From NCBI GenBank assembly GCA_965204835.1, contig OZ242017.1, positions 1,550,001 to 1,614,000 of the forward strand: a stretch of 64,000 nt of DNA, given 5' to 3'. Below are positions 48,709 to 60,200 of the stretch, in pieces. The notes under the pieces are model-generated. The model made no database searches and was not told the origin of the DNA. It saw only the letters and a program-made list of their open reading frames with translations. The stretch's first letter is position 1, and each line of letters starts with the position of its first letter. The position numbers and the translations under genes were made by a program. The stretch comes from VXMT01 sp965204835 (GTDB taxonomy: Bacteria > Chloroflexota > Dehalococcoidia > UBA2979).

Positions 48709-49383
48709 TCAACCAGGGCCCCGGCGACCCCGGAACCAGAGCCAGGGCGTCAGGGCGAGCAGGACGGCGGCCCCTGCTCCGATTGCAGCGATCGCCGGTG
48801 GCGACCCATCGGGCAGCCCCTCGTTCCTCGCCACTGCGCCCGCGACCACCATCATCGGGCCGGTCGCCAGCAGTCCCGTCGCGATCAGTCCGATGACGAC
48901 GAGGCTCTCGTGCCTCATGACAAGACGGCGGTCCCGCTGGTCCACCTCCTGGCGCAGCATCTGCCGGTGCAGGCGCTTCATCCCGATGATCCGGTGCAGG
49001 GCCATGAGGACGACCAGGCATGCGACGAAGAGCGCCAGGTCCCCGAGGATGGACCGGTCGTCTACCAGCGCCTCCTGGAATTCGAGCAGCTCGTGCCACC
49101 CGATGCGGTTGTGGGACCAGGCCGGCGCGAGGTGGGGGAGCATGACCGCGGGCGCCAGCAGCCAGAAGGCGATGCGGCCGGCACCCAGCGCCTGCAGCGT
49201 CCAGTACCCCGCCAGTCCCGCGCCGAGCGCCAACGCGGCCTGCCAGGGCTGCACCTGCACGAAGTCCGTGTCCGAGAGCACGTGGACGGCAGCCAGCAGC
49301 AGGAGGGACAGCGCCAGCGACTCCGCGGCGACGAAGATCGCGTCCTCGCGGCGTCGCCGGGGCCTAGCGATCGGTCTCAGCAT
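48709..49383 (-). CDS. multi-pass membrane protein, unknown function
   Basis: A 224-residue protein with about 5-6 hydrophobic helices (for example LALSLLLLAAVHVL, AALALGAGLAGYW, FVACLVVLMALH, VVIGLIATGLLAT) and a basic stretch MKRLHRQMLRQEVDQRDRRL in the middle. No family is recognised. It overlaps the DUF58 gene end by 20 nt and is last in the operon, so it likely serves the same system. Confidence 0.6.
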   Translation of the reverse strand: MLRPIARPRRRREDAIFVAAESLALSLLLLAAVHVLSDTDFVQVQPWQAALALGAGLAGYWTLQALGAGRIAFWLLAPAVMLPHLAPAWSHNRIGWHELLEFQEALVDDRSILGDLALFVACLVVLMALHRIIGMKRLHRQMLRQEVDQRDRRLVMRHESLVVIGLIATGLLATGPMMVVAGAVARNEGLPDGSPPAIAAIGAGAAVLLALTPWLWFRGRRGPG

Positions 49384-50695
49384 GCCGCAACAACACCGAC
49401 GCGAACTCCTCGCGCGCGGGCTCCCACGTGATGACGCGCGCGCCGGCGGCGCGCACCTCCCCGGCGATCACCTGCGCTTCCCAGCCGGTCCATTCCTGCC
49501 CCGCTGACGTCTCTTGCGACTCCCTCGGCGCCACGTGCACCACGCTCACGGGATTCCGCCGGTTGGAGGAAGCGCCGAAGGACGACAGGCGGGTGATCGC
49601 CGACTTGAACCGGTCGAGGGAGTCGGACGCCTCGCCGGGTCGGTCGTAGTGAACGTCCAGGCGCGTGATCACGAAGACGTCCGGATGCAGCCGGATGAGG
49701 AAGCTCTTGCATCGTTCCGTCGCCCGCAGCAGGTCTTCGCGGGGTGGGCCTGGCTTCAGGCCGGCCAGCATCTGCACCAGCCTGCGGAACTGGCTCCGCC
49801 CCGACTCGGGCGTCAGCAGCCCTCCCCTGCCGTCGGAGCTGTTGTACGCGTACGCCCCGAGCGTGGAGCCTCGCACGAGGTGGTACTGCGCGAGCGCCCC
49901 CGCCGCCTCGACGGTGTTCTCGAGCGGGTTGGACAGCGGCAGCCCGATGTCCATGTAGTCGGCGGTGTCGAGGAATATCCACGCGCCGGTCCTGGCCTGC
50001 GGGTACATCTCGTTGACCAGCGGGAGGCCGTCCATGGTGGTCCCGCGCGCGCTGGCCTTCCAGTTGATCCGGTTGAACGGGTCGCCCGGCTGGTAGGGCC
50101 GCAGTTCCCGGAACTCGTCCGAGGTCGTACCCACCCTGCCGACGTTCTCCGTGTAGCGGCCGGACCTGGCCGGTGCGCGCAGCGCGTTGAGACGGGCGAT
50201 GCTGCGGATGCGCGGCACCACCGAGACCTCGAACGGCTCCTCGGACGAGCCGGACGCGCTCGAGCTGACGCCGAGGGGCGCGCGCGACTCCCAGTGCGTC
50301 TCCTCCAGCGTGAACGTCCCGCGCTTCGGGAAGCGCACCTGGTACGAGATGTCCGAAGCATGGCTGCCCGGCCACTTCCACACGACGCGCAGGTTGCTCC
50401 CGTCGACCACCTCCGCCTCCGGCGGCAACTCGTCGTGGACAAAGATGGTCCCGATCCCGCCACTCGCCGTGAGCTGCCGCTCCACGGTCAGGGTGTCGCC
50501 GATCCAGCACGTGGCCGTGTCGAGGCTCCTCGTCACGACGACGCCGTTCGGCGGGACGAGCACGGTGGACAGCAGGGCGGTGACGAGGACGAAGACCGCC
50601 CCGGTCAGCAGCACCACGTTGCCCAGCGCCAGCCCCGAGACGAGCAGGAGCAGGGCGGCGGCGATCCAGCTCAGCTGGGACGGACGGAACCTCAC
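49364..50695 (-). CDS. DUF58 domain protein
   Basis: A 443-residue protein with two N-terminal membrane helices (about 8-45), a beta-rich segment and then the DUF58 core: TSDEFRELRPYQPGDPFNRINWKASAR (about 200-225), followed by a von Willebrand A-like fold. DUF58 proteins nearly always accompany MoxR ATPases and transglutaminase-like proteins and are thought to take part in surface-protein or complex maturation. The GTG start overlaps the moxR stop by 4 nt. Confidence 0.88.
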   Translation of the reverse strand: MRFRPSQLSWIAAALLLLVSGLALGNVVLLTGAVFVLVTALLSTVLVPPNGVVVTRSLDTATCWIGDTLTVERQLTASGGIGTIFVHDELPPEAEVVDGSNLRVVWKWPGSHASDISYQVRFPKRGTFTLEETHWESRAPLGVSSSASGSSEEPFEVSVVPRIRSIARLNALRAPARSGRYTENVGRVGTTSDEFRELRPYQPGDPFNRINWKASARGTTMDGLPLVNEMYPQARTGAWIFLDTADYMDIGLPLSNPLENTVEAAGALAQYHLVRGSTLGAYAYNSSDGRGGLLTPESGRSQFRRLVQMLAGLKPGPPREDLLRATERCKSFLIRLHPDVFVITRLDVHYDRPGEASDSLDRFKSAITRLSSFGASSNRRNPVSVVHVAPRESQETSAGQEWTGWEAQVIAGEVRAAGARVITWEPAREEFASVLLRHAETDR

Positions 50696-51681
50696 TGCGG
50701 TTCCGCTTCGCCGATCCCGGTGGGCGCGGGCACTTCCGCCAGCATCTCATCGACGACGACCTCGCTGCGGAGGCCCTCCAGCGTGTCCTCGATGTTCAGG
50801 ATGATGCGGTGAGCGAGCACGTCCGGGGCGAGCATCTTCACGTCGTCGGGCAGCACGAAGTCGCGCCCGCGGATCAGGGCCAGCGCGCGCGACGCCCGGA
50901 GCAGCGCCAGGCCGCCCCTCGGGCTGACGCCGACGGCCACCCGCGGATGTTCGCGCGAGAGCCTGACCAGCTGCGTGATGTAGTCGAGGATGAGCTGGTC
51001 CGTGTAGACGCCGGTCTCCACGAACTGCTGCAGCTCCACGAAGCGGCGCATCTCGACCGCCGGCTCCAGGTCCGGGGCGGGATCGTCCTTCTGGTTCGCG
51101 ATGCGCCGCAGCAGGATGTCGCGCTCCAGCGCCGCGCTGGCCGGATACCCGGTGGACAGTCGCAGCAGGAAGCGATCGAGCTGGGCCTCCGGCAGCGGGT
51201 AGGTGCCCTCCTGCTCGATGGGGTTCTGCGTCGCGATGACCATGAAGGGCGGCTCGATGCCGAGGCTCTGCCCGTCGAGGGTGACGTGGCGCTCCTCCAT
51301 GGCCTCGAGGAGCGCGGACTGGGTCTTCGGCGGGGCGCGGTTGATCTCGTCGGCCAGCAGCACGTTGGTGAACACCGGCCCCCGCATCATGCGGAAGGTC
51401 GCGTCCCGCTGGTTCCAGACGTTCATCCCCAGGATGTCCGACGGCAGCAGGTCCGGCGTGAACTGGATGCGCTGTCGCTCCCCGCTGATCGCCCGTGCGA
51501 ACGCCTTGGCCAGCAGCGTCTTCCCCAGGCCGGGATAGTCCTCGAGCAACACGTGCCCGTTCGCCAGCGACGCCGCCAGCAGCCGCTCGAGGAGCAGGCG
51601 ATTGCCGACGAAGACCTCGCTCACGCGGTCGATGATCTGCTCGCAGGAGGAGCGGGCCTCTTCCAGTACGTTCTCGTTCAT
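50692..51681 (-). CDS. MoxR-family AAA+ ATPase
   Basis: AAA+ ATPase of 329 residues. Walker A is EDYPGLGKTLLAKAF (about residue 48), Walker B VLLADEINRAPPKTQ (about 115), with sensor 1 ATQNPIEQEGTYPLPEAQLDRF and the C-terminal lid. MoxR proteins act as chaperones that insert cofactors or assemble complexes together with DUF58/VWA proteins. GGGAGG precedes ATG 51681. It sits between the 832-residue membrane protein and the DUF58 gene. Confidence 0.93.
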   Translation of the reverse strand: MNENVLEEARSSCEQIIDRVSEVFVGNRLLLERLLAASLANGHVLLEDYPGLGKTLLAKAFARAISGERQRIQFTPDLLPSDILGMNVWNQRDATFRMMRGPVFTNVLLADEINRAPPKTQSALLEAMEERHVTLDGQSLGIEPPFMVIATQNPIEQEGTYPLPEAQLDRFLLRLSTGYPASAALERDILLRRIANQKDDPAPDLEPAVEMRRFVELQQFVETGVYTDQLILDYITQLVRLSREHPRVAVGVSPRGGLALLRASRALALIRGRDFVLPDDVKMLAPDVLAHRIILNIEDTLEGLRSEVVVDEMLAEVPAPTGIGEAEPQ

Positions 51682-51763
51682 GGGTGGGAACCTCCCTTGC
51701 CATGTCGGGTGAGCGACGATGAGGGCGCGGCGGGGCGACCCCGTACGCCGGGCGGGCTGGTGG

Positions 51764-54262
51764 TCATGTACTGCCTCCCGCAACGCTGGTCTCGAGCGTG
51801 GCGCGCTGAGGTGGGATGCCCGGTGGCTGCGCGTCCCCGAACAGCGACGCGATCGCCTCGTCGACCAGGCGGAGACGCCCCTGTGCGGTCCTCGGCCCGG
51901 CGCGCTGCCGGCCCCACGGCAGGGGGAGCCACCGCGGGAGCAGGGCCGGCGTGTCGAGCAGCGCGAACCACCGGTCGACGGCCTCGTCGGGGGGATCTCC
52001 GCGCTGGCAGTGCGCGACGATCAGCGCGACCGCCAGCGCCTCCGGGTCGGTCCCGCCCTCGACGTACGGTGCGCCGAGCCTCCGCACGTCGGCGGCGTCC
52101 AGGCGTTCGGGCTGCGGCAGGGGATCGGCCAGCGCCCGCCCCGTGGCATCCAGGGCATGCCCCAGCGCCGCCGTCCTGGCGGACACCCGGCGGCCACGCC
52201 CGAGGAGCGTCCACGCGAGGGGCGTGACGGCCCCGCGCCGGAGCGAGCGGCAGACCGCCACCATGGCGTCCAGCGAAGTCCCGCTCCGGTAGAGCAGCGC
52301 CACCAGGTACACCCACAGCGGCCGCCACTCGCCGAGGTCCAGGTATCGCCGCCGCATCGAGTCGGTCAGTGCGGCCCGCGGGTCGGCCCTGCTCTCGGTC
52401 GCCTCCAGGTGGTGACGCCAGTCGGCCCAGCCGGGCTCGGCGGTCGCGGGCGGGGCGGCGACGACGCGCAGCCGGTTCACCACGCTCATCAGTCCCGCCA
52501 ACTGCAGCGCCAGGAACGCGATGTACTCGTACAGGGCGGCGAGGTCCACCACCTGGTAGACCACGGGCCGCAGCAGCAGCATGTAGAAGGCAGCCGCCGC
52601 CCCGAGCGTGAAGGCCCGGACCCGCGATGCCGAGAGCCAGCCGGCAACGTCCGCCACGGTCGGGTCCGGCGAGGAGGCGAGGTAGGAGGCCAGCCGGGTC
52701 AGCGCGAGCGAGAACATGCCCGCCGCGGCGAGCGCGCCGACGAAGGGGAACCCGTGGCCGAACTCGGACAGGCCGGAGGCGATGAGCCAGGTCAGGCAGC
52801 CCACGACCACGTAGCCCGCGGCCGAGAGCATGGCGTGGTGGCGAGCTGCGATCCGCGCGCCCACGGCCCGTCCCAGGAAGAACATCGCCGCGGCCGTGAA
52901 CGCTAGCCAGGCAATGGGGTAGCGCGCCTCGTAGAGCCCCGCGACGAGGGGCAGGAGGCCCTCCCAGAAGTCCCTCGTCGCCGGGCGTTCGAGGAGCACG
53001 GCGCTGGCGGCAGGGAGGTGCACGAGTACGGCGCCGACGATCACGGCCACGGCCGTGGCCGCCGCGAGCACGCCCAGCGGTCCCGCTGCGCGCGTCGCCC
53101 ACCGCACGTACCGCCGCTGAGCGTCGATCCCCGCGACGTTGCGGAGCGCCAACGCGGCGTAGGCGAGGACCACGGCGACGGTGAGCGCGGCGAGCACCCC
53201 GGTGACGTCGACCGCGAACGCCGTCGTGATCACGCCGCTGTCGGAGCAGACGACGTACGCGGCGGCCAGCAACGCGAGATACCCGGTGGGGGCGTCGACG
53301 ACGCGCGCGACGGCGGGCCGGAGCACCCTTCCGTAGTGGAGCAGCGCGAAGGGAACCAGCACCGCGAGCATCTGCACCGCCGAGAGGGAGTGGAGGACAT
53401 CGAGGTACGCCACGTCGAGCGAGCCCGGACGCGCCTCGGCCACCCCGGCGGGCGCGCTCTCCGCCGCCCGGGCCAGGAGGAGGGCGGCCATCCACAGCGC
53501 GAGCGGCCATGCGGCTTCGGCCGCGTAGCGCGCCCTGCGGAGGCCCGGGCGACCCTCGAGTGACCCGACCGACGTCGCCCTCCCGATCGCCGATGCGGCG
53601 TAGGAGAGCGCCACGGCCAGGCCGAAACCCAGCAGTGGCCATGTACCGTCCAGGCCGAAGGCGGCAGGCAGCGCGCCGCCGGGCGCCAGCAGGGCGTAGG
53701 CGGCCCCGAACGCTGCGAGGTGAACCCGGGGGAAGCCGACGACCGCCGCGGCGTCCGGGCGAACCGTCGCGACCGCTCGAGCGGCAATGAACGGCGCGAG
53801 GATGACCACGCCCCAGAGCGCGAGCGAGTCGAGACCACCCAGGTAATGCGCCAGGGACGCGATGTCCGGCGCCCACGGGTGAGCGGAGAGCACGCCCGGC
53901 AACGTCGACGCGGACGACAACACGCCCAGGCCCAGCGCCATCCAGCCCAGGTCGGTCACCATCCGATGGAGCGCGGGGACCGCCTCGTCCAGGCGCAGCA
54001 CGCGCGCCGCCGGCGTGCCGGTCCGCACTCGCAGGGCTGCGCGTGCGGCGAACTCCGTGCCGCGTAGCAACAGCGTGAGCCTGCCGAGGACCAGCAGCGC
54101 GCCGCACAGGGCCACGGGCAGCGCGAGGAAGCCCAGATCCAGCCGGACCAACCGAGAGAGCGGGCTGTCCGTGCCCCAGACCAGCACGACCAGCGCCAGC
54201 GTGCCGCCCGCCAGGAGCGCGGCGGTCAGCGCCGGGCGCTCACCGAAGGCGATGCCCCTCAT
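51764..54262 (-). CDS. large polytopic membrane protein, unknown function
   Basis: An 832-residue protein. The first ~570 residues contain many hydrophobic helices (I count about 16). The last ~260 residues are soluble and include DSMRRRYLDLGEWRPLWVYLVALLYRSG, a helical stretch with LARGVAVTP-like segments, and a tail reading GRLRLVDEAIASLFGD. No family is recognised. The start overlaps the transglutaminase stop by 4 nt (ATGA), so the two are translationally coupled. The role is probably transport or anchoring for the giant neighbour. Confidence 0.6.
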   Translation of the reverse strand: MRGIAFGERPALTAALLAGGTLALVVLVWGTDSPLSRLVRLDLGFLALPVALCGALLVLGRLTLLLRGTEFAARAALRVRTGTPAARVLRLDEAVPALHRMVTDLGWMALGLGVLSSASTLPGVLSAHPWAPDIASLAHYLGGLDSLALWGVVILAPFIAARAVATVRPDAAAVVGFPRVHLAAFGAAYALLAPGGALPAAFGLDGTWPLLGFGLAVALSYAASAIGRATSVGSLEGRPGLRRARYAAEAAWPLALWMAALLLARAAESAPAGVAEARPGSLDVAYLDVLHSLSAVQMLAVLVPFALLHYGRVLRPAVARVVDAPTGYLALLAAAYVVCSDSGVITTAFAVDVTGVLAALTVAVVLAYAALALRNVAGIDAQRRYVRWATRAAGPLGVLAAATAVAVIVGAVLVHLPAASAVLLERPATRDFWEGLLPLVAGLYEARYPIAWLAFTAAAMFFLGRAVGARIAARHHAMLSAAGYVVVGCLTWLIASGLSEFGHGFPFVGALAAAGMFSLALTRLASYLASSPDPTVADVAGWLSASRVRAFTLGAAAAFYMLLLRPVVYQVVDLAALYEYIAFLALQLAGLMSVVNRLRVVAAPPATAEPGWADWRHHLEATESRADPRAALTDSMRRRYLDLGEWRPLWVYLVALLYRSGTSLDAMVAVCRSLRRGAVTPLAWTLLGRGRRVSARTAALGHALDATGRALADPLPQPERLDAADVRRLGAPYVEGGTDPEALAVALIVAHCQRGDPPDEAVDRWFALLDTPALLPRWLPLPWGRQRAGPRTAQGRLRLVDEAIASLFGDAQPPGIPPQRATLETSVAGGST

Positions 54263-57200
54263 CGGTCGACCCTCAGCACCGCGCTCCATGCGCGGTACAT
54301 CGCCTCGTAGTGGCGGCGCGCGATCTCGTGCTCGCTGTAGTCCGCTTCCTCGAACCGCGAGACGAGCTGGGCGAGGCTCTGCCGGGGGATGGGGAGCCCA
54401 CTGCCGACGAGCAGGGTCTCCGCCTCGCGCGGGGTGGACTGATCGGTGACGCCGACGCCCTGCTCCTTCGCCCACTCCATGAACACGCCGTAGAGACGCA
54501 CGATCTCCTCGCGGAAGTCCACGACGCGCAGGCTCCGGGACTCCGAGATCACGAGGTCGTCGTCGTCCGTGAACTCGGCCGATACCGCGTACTCGCCGGG
54601 CTCGGTGCCGGTCCAGTTGAAGGCGCCGGCCCCGTCCTCCCCGACAGTGAGGTCGAACGGTGCGCCATCGCCCACGGAGACGCCGACGACGGCTCCGGCA
54701 CGGGGCCGCCCCTCGTCGGTCACGCGCACGGTGATGAGGATCGCTTCGCCGGGACCCCACACATCCGGCAGATCGCCCGCCGCCTTCCTGAACGCGATCT
54801 GCAGCCGGACCGACGGGGGCTCCTCGACCACAGCGACCGCGGCATCTGGAAGCTCGTCCTCGGCATCGGCGGGTTCGCCGGTCTCCTCCACCGCCTCGAC
54901 CGGAGCCGGCTCGGGCACGGGCTCAGCGGGCGCGGGCTTCCGGCGCAGGCGCCCGAGCAGCGGGATCAGCTCGAACCTCCGGGCGGCGTAACCGGCGGCG
55001 ACGAGCAAGGCGGCGAGGGCGGGCAATCCGAGCCAGAGCAGCCAGTTCAGCCCGCTGGGCGTGATGGCGCCCTGCCAGAAGTACGAGATGCTGACCGGGG
55101 CATGGAGATCGCCCCCGTCGTAGGCGAGCTCCACGCGGCTGCCCGGCAGGTCGTCCGAGTCCGGGACCACGAGTTCCAGCGTCGCGATCCCGGACTCGTC
55201 CGTCGTGGCGCCCACGCCCTGGCTGGAGCGCAGTGCGGCGCCGACTATCCCCGCTCCCGTGTCGTCCAGGAGCGCCACCTGCAGCATCGTCGCGTCGCCA
55301 GGGCTGACCTTGCCCAGCGGCGTCACGATCAGCGTGGTGGCGGACTGGACCACGAGGCGCACCGTCGTCTCGATGTCGAGGTCGGGTGCGCTGACCACGA
55401 GGTCCATGGCGCCCAGGGACTCGTCCGCGGGGACCTGGTACGCGTAGGTGAACGCGCCCGCCTCGTTGGAGCTGAACGCGACATCGGGGCCGGCCGTCAG
55501 TTCGACGCCGGGCAACGGACGGGTGGTACCCAGCAGGACCGCTCCATGGAGTAGCGCCTCGCCGCCGCGCGTCACGGGTTCCAGGGGTTCCACCAGGATC
55601 CACGGGACCCCGACCGCGATGTTCAGGGCGGCCTGGCTGGCGTGGAGCTCGTCCGTGTCGTCGAAGATCGCCTCGACCCGCAGCTCGGACTCGTGCGGAT
55701 CGCGCGCGGCGTCCTCGTCGAACATCGCCAACACCTGCCCGGCGAACCTGCCGTCGGCGTCCGTCAGCAATGAGAGAGGCTCGACGCCCGGTACGCGCAC
55801 CACGGCGTTCGGGACCGGGCGTCCGTCGGCCTCGAGCAGTGTGCCCGCGATCCTGAACCGCTCGCCGTCCCGCACGGCTGCGGGACCCTCGAGGGTCAGG
55901 ACGGTGCCGCGCAGCACGCGCACGGCGATCTCCGTGACCGCCGGCCGCACGAACTCCTCGCCGCTGTAGCGCCCGGTGAGCGTGTAGTCACCCGTGTGCT
56001 CGAAGGATGCGATCGAGTGCTCGAAGCTCCCGTCCTCCTCGACCTGGAGCGTGACGATGTTCACCTCCTCGGCCGCCGCGATGGTGAGTTCCACCAGGCC
56101 TTCATCGAGAGGCGAGCCGCCGGCCTCGCGCACCTCACCCGTCACCACCAGCCCCTCGCCCCGCGCCACGGAATCGGGGGCGTAGAGGGCGAGCTCCGTC
56201 GGGAGCACGACGTCGAAGCTGAGGCGGGCGGTGTTGTCGAGCAGGAGCTCCTCCCCCTCGAGCTTCACCTCGACCCAGTGCTCCCCGAGCACCGAGAAGG
56301 TCTCGGAGAAGCTGAACCGGCCCTGCCGGTCGGTCATCACCGAGCTCGTCGTGAGCCCGTCGAAGGTCACCTCGATCTCGCGCCCGGCGACGCCGCGTTC
56401 GGAGTCGTCGGTCACGGTGCCTTCGAAGGCCGCGACGGCGTGGAGGTCGACTTGCGCCGGGCCGATGAGCTCGATCTTATTCCCGGAGAAGACCTGGACG
56501 TCCGGGTCGCTCCAGGACTCGTTGAAGAGGCTGTTCGGTACGGCGCGGGCCAGCAGCTGGTAGTCGCCCAGGTCCATGCCCGGGGGAAGCTGCGCCACTG
56601 CATCGAAGCGGCCCGAGCGGGAGGAGGTCACCCCGATCTTCGTGCCGCCGTGCTCCTTGGTCTCGTTGATGTAGATCTCGACCGTCATCCCGCTCACGTC
56701 GCGGCCGTCGACGGTGCGCACCGTCCCCTTCACCGCAAACGGCGTCCGGCGCCGGGTCTCGTCGGGCGATTCGGTGATGTCCGTGACCGTGTCGACGGGA
56801 CGGACTTCGACCTCCCCGCCGTCGCCTTCGACAACCCTGGGTGTGGGTGGCGCGCCCGGCACGCGCGAGGGCGCCCCGCCCGACGCCGTGGGATCGAAGC
56901 GCACCCAGCCGAACCCCTCGAGCGCGACCTCCGCCCACTGGTGCGCCTGGTCCGTGTACACGGCCTGCTGGTCTGCCGTCGGCGAGATCACGAACCCCGA
57001 GACCACCCTCGCGGGGATGCCGATAGAGCGTGCGAGGACGGCGAACGCGCTGCTGAACTGCCCGCTCGTCCCCTCGCGGGTATCGAAGAGGAACCAGTCC
57101 ACCGGATCGCGCCCGGGGGGAGGCACGACATCGTCGTTGCTCTCTGCGGGGACGTAGGCGTAGTTCTCCCTGAGGTAGCGCTCCAGCGCCTCGGCTTTGG

Positions 57201-60200
57201 CGTAGGGGGAGTCGTAGCCGCTGGTGATCTGCCGGGCGAGCTCCCGGATCGCGTCGGGCAGGTCGTCGGGCAGCTCTGTGTGGATGGGGGCGGTGCTCGC
57301 GGACGGCGCGGCCTCGTACTGTGCACGGGAGAAGACCGGGACCTCCGAGGTCCACGAGTACTCCGTCGCCGTGACCTCCGAGGAGAACGTGGCGCTGGAG
57401 GGGCGGAAGACGCCGTCGATGTCGGCGCGCTGCAGGCCGGCCGACGTGGGCAGGGCGCCCCGCGGCAACTCGTCGGACCCCGCTTCGGGAAGCACCTGGA
57501 TCCGGTCGGAGGCGGAGCGGACGGGCTCCTGGCTTGGTGCGTCACCAGGAACCGCGCTTCCAGCCGTGTACGGCACGAGCTCAGGGTCGTCCTGCATCCA
57601 CGCGCCGTGCTCGTAGCGATCCCCCACGGCCGTCCGCAGGTAGCCGGTGTGGGCGGCGCCTGCGACCTCGAAGATCGGGATGCGAGGCGACGGCTCCGCC
57701 CGGCCTGTGGTGGTGCCGGGGGCGACGATGGTCTCGTCCTCCAGCTCCACCAGCGCCGCGCCGCTCTCCAGCGGGGTGACCCTGGCGCCCATTCGCTCAT
57801 AGGCGTCGATCTCGTCTTCGGGTACCCGCGACGGCGCGCCGTCCGGCGACGGGTCGAACCCGACCCACCCGAGACCCTGGAACGGGACCTCGGCCCACTG
57901 GTGTGACTGGTCGCTGAACACGATCTGGCTGAGGGCCGTGTCCGCGACGGCCCAGCCCGAGACGACCCGGGCGGGGATGCCGATGCTGCGGGCCAGGATC
58001 ACGAACGCGCTGCTGAAGGCGCCGCAGGTCCCTTCGCGGCTCTCGAAGAGGAAGGCCTCGATGGGGTCGACTCCCGGAGGCGCCGAGAGGGCCGCGGGGC
58101 CCGAGGGCTGGTACGTGTACTCCTTGATCAGGTGCTGCTCGATCGCCCTGGCCCTGGCGTACGGCGTCTGGTGTCCCGCGGTGATGGCGGTCGCCAGCGC
58201 GCGCGCCCGTTCCACCCACGGGGCGTCGGGCAGTTGCATGTACTCCGAGCGGTTCCCGACGTCCCATGCCGGGGCGGCGTTGAGCTGCTCCGGGGTGTAG
58301 TCGTAGACGATCGCGTCCCACCCGTAGCGGGCGGGGCCGCGGGCGAAGACGGTGTGACTCGGCATCCGGTAGCTGACCGGGATGGTGAAGGCCTCCGCGT
58401 GGAGCGACGAGGGCACGGGGCCGGACAGGATCACCTGCACCGACCCGATGCCGGAGAGGTAGATGGTGTTCCAGTTGCCGTCGTCGGGGTCCTGGACCGG
58501 GCGGATGTCCTGGGGACGGAACCCGATGCCCGCCACTCCGGCCGGCAGGCCCTCCTGCTCGGCGGGGAACCACGAACCCGACCTGTAGATGTCCCCGACG
58601 GCGACGCGCAGGAGGCGGGTGTACACGGACCCCCGAACGCGGAAGACCGGCGTGGGTGAGCCGATCTCGTGGCTCTCCGCCGTGACGAAGGGGAGGAAGG
58701 CGAGATCGCCCTGGAACGACAGGACGCCTCCCCCGCTCTCCAGCCAGATGACCTCGCCCATCGCATCCAGGGCGTCACGCGAGGCGTCGCGGACCTGCTC
58801 GTCGGCATCGCTCAGCGCCGTGCCGAGGGGAGTGATCCCCTCCTCGAACTGTCCCTCCCCGATCAGACGCGCCGACGCGGCCCGCAGGGCCGGCTCCGCG
58901 GTGCCCTCGAGGATCCCGAGGAGCGAGGCGAAGGGCCACCCGGCGAGCGCCTCGGCGGCGGCGGCGCGCACCGCGGTGGATGTGTCGCCGCCCCGGGCGT
59001 CCAGCAGCGGAAGCAGCGCGGCACTGTCGCCGATTCCCCCGAGCGCCAGCGCGACCGCCGCCCGCACCTCCGGCGAGGGGTCGGAGCGGAGCGCCGGCAA
59101 CATCTCGCTCGCCGTCCACCCGCTCTGCAGGGCGCCCAGCGCCGTCGCCGAGGCCGCCCGGACGGCGGCGTCCTCGTCGGTGGCGAGTGCCTGGAGCAGG
59201 CCCTCCTCGGCGCCGTCTTTCCCCACCACGGCGAGCGCGCCGGCGGCCGCGGTCCTGACGCTCGTGTCCGCGTCCGTCGCCAGGGCTTCGAGCAGTGCGC
59301 CCAGCGCCCCGGGGTTGGCCAGCACCTCCAGGCCGTACGCGGCCGCAGCCCGGAAGTCGGCGTCCGGGTGGTCACGCAGCATCGCCATGAAGCGATCGAG
59401 GACGAGTGCGTTGAGCGCGCTCTGGGCGGCATGCCGGGTGTCCGGGTCCCGGACGTTGTCGATGGTCTCGAGTAGCTCGACCAGGACGTCGGGACTGTTG
59501 GGAGCCCCCCGGGCGGCCGAAGCCGCCCCCCGCACCCCCGGCCGCGTGCTCGTGGCGAGTTCGTCGAGCGACGCCTCCCACGGATGGTCGACATCGGCGG
59601 CAACGAACGCGTCCCGGGGGAAGGGATCGACGGCCACCCACCCAAAGCCGGCGAGGGCGATCTCCGCCCACTGGTGCGCCTGGCTGCGGCGGACCGTCTG
59701 CGTCTCCTCCTGCGTCGCGACGACCCAGCCGGAGACGACTCGCGCTGGCAGGCCGACCGACCGGGCGAGCACGACGAAGGCGCTGCTGAAGTTGCCGCTG
59801 GTGCCGACGCGGCGGTCGAAGAGGAACCAGTCGACGGGATCCTGACCGGTCGGCGGCTGAGCCCCCCGCTCTGTGTAGGCCTGTCCGTAGGCGTATGCCT
59901 CTTGCAGGTACACCTGGAGGCGGAGGGCCCTCAGGTACGCCGAGGGCTCGCCACCGGCGACCTGCGCGGCCAGCTCGCGCACGCGTGGAGGCAGGTCGTC
60001 CGGCAGCTCGAGGTAGGACGGGTCAGCGACCGCGGCGGCGGTGACCTTCTGGCGCAGCGCGAAGAGCGGAACGGTGGACTCCATCCCGTAGCGCGAGAGC
60101 TCGCGATCGGATGCCAGGGTCTCGCTGAACGGGAAGTACGTCGCGGGCGTGTCGATGCTGCGCAGGTGACTGGATGCCGGGAGCACGCCCGCCGGGAGCG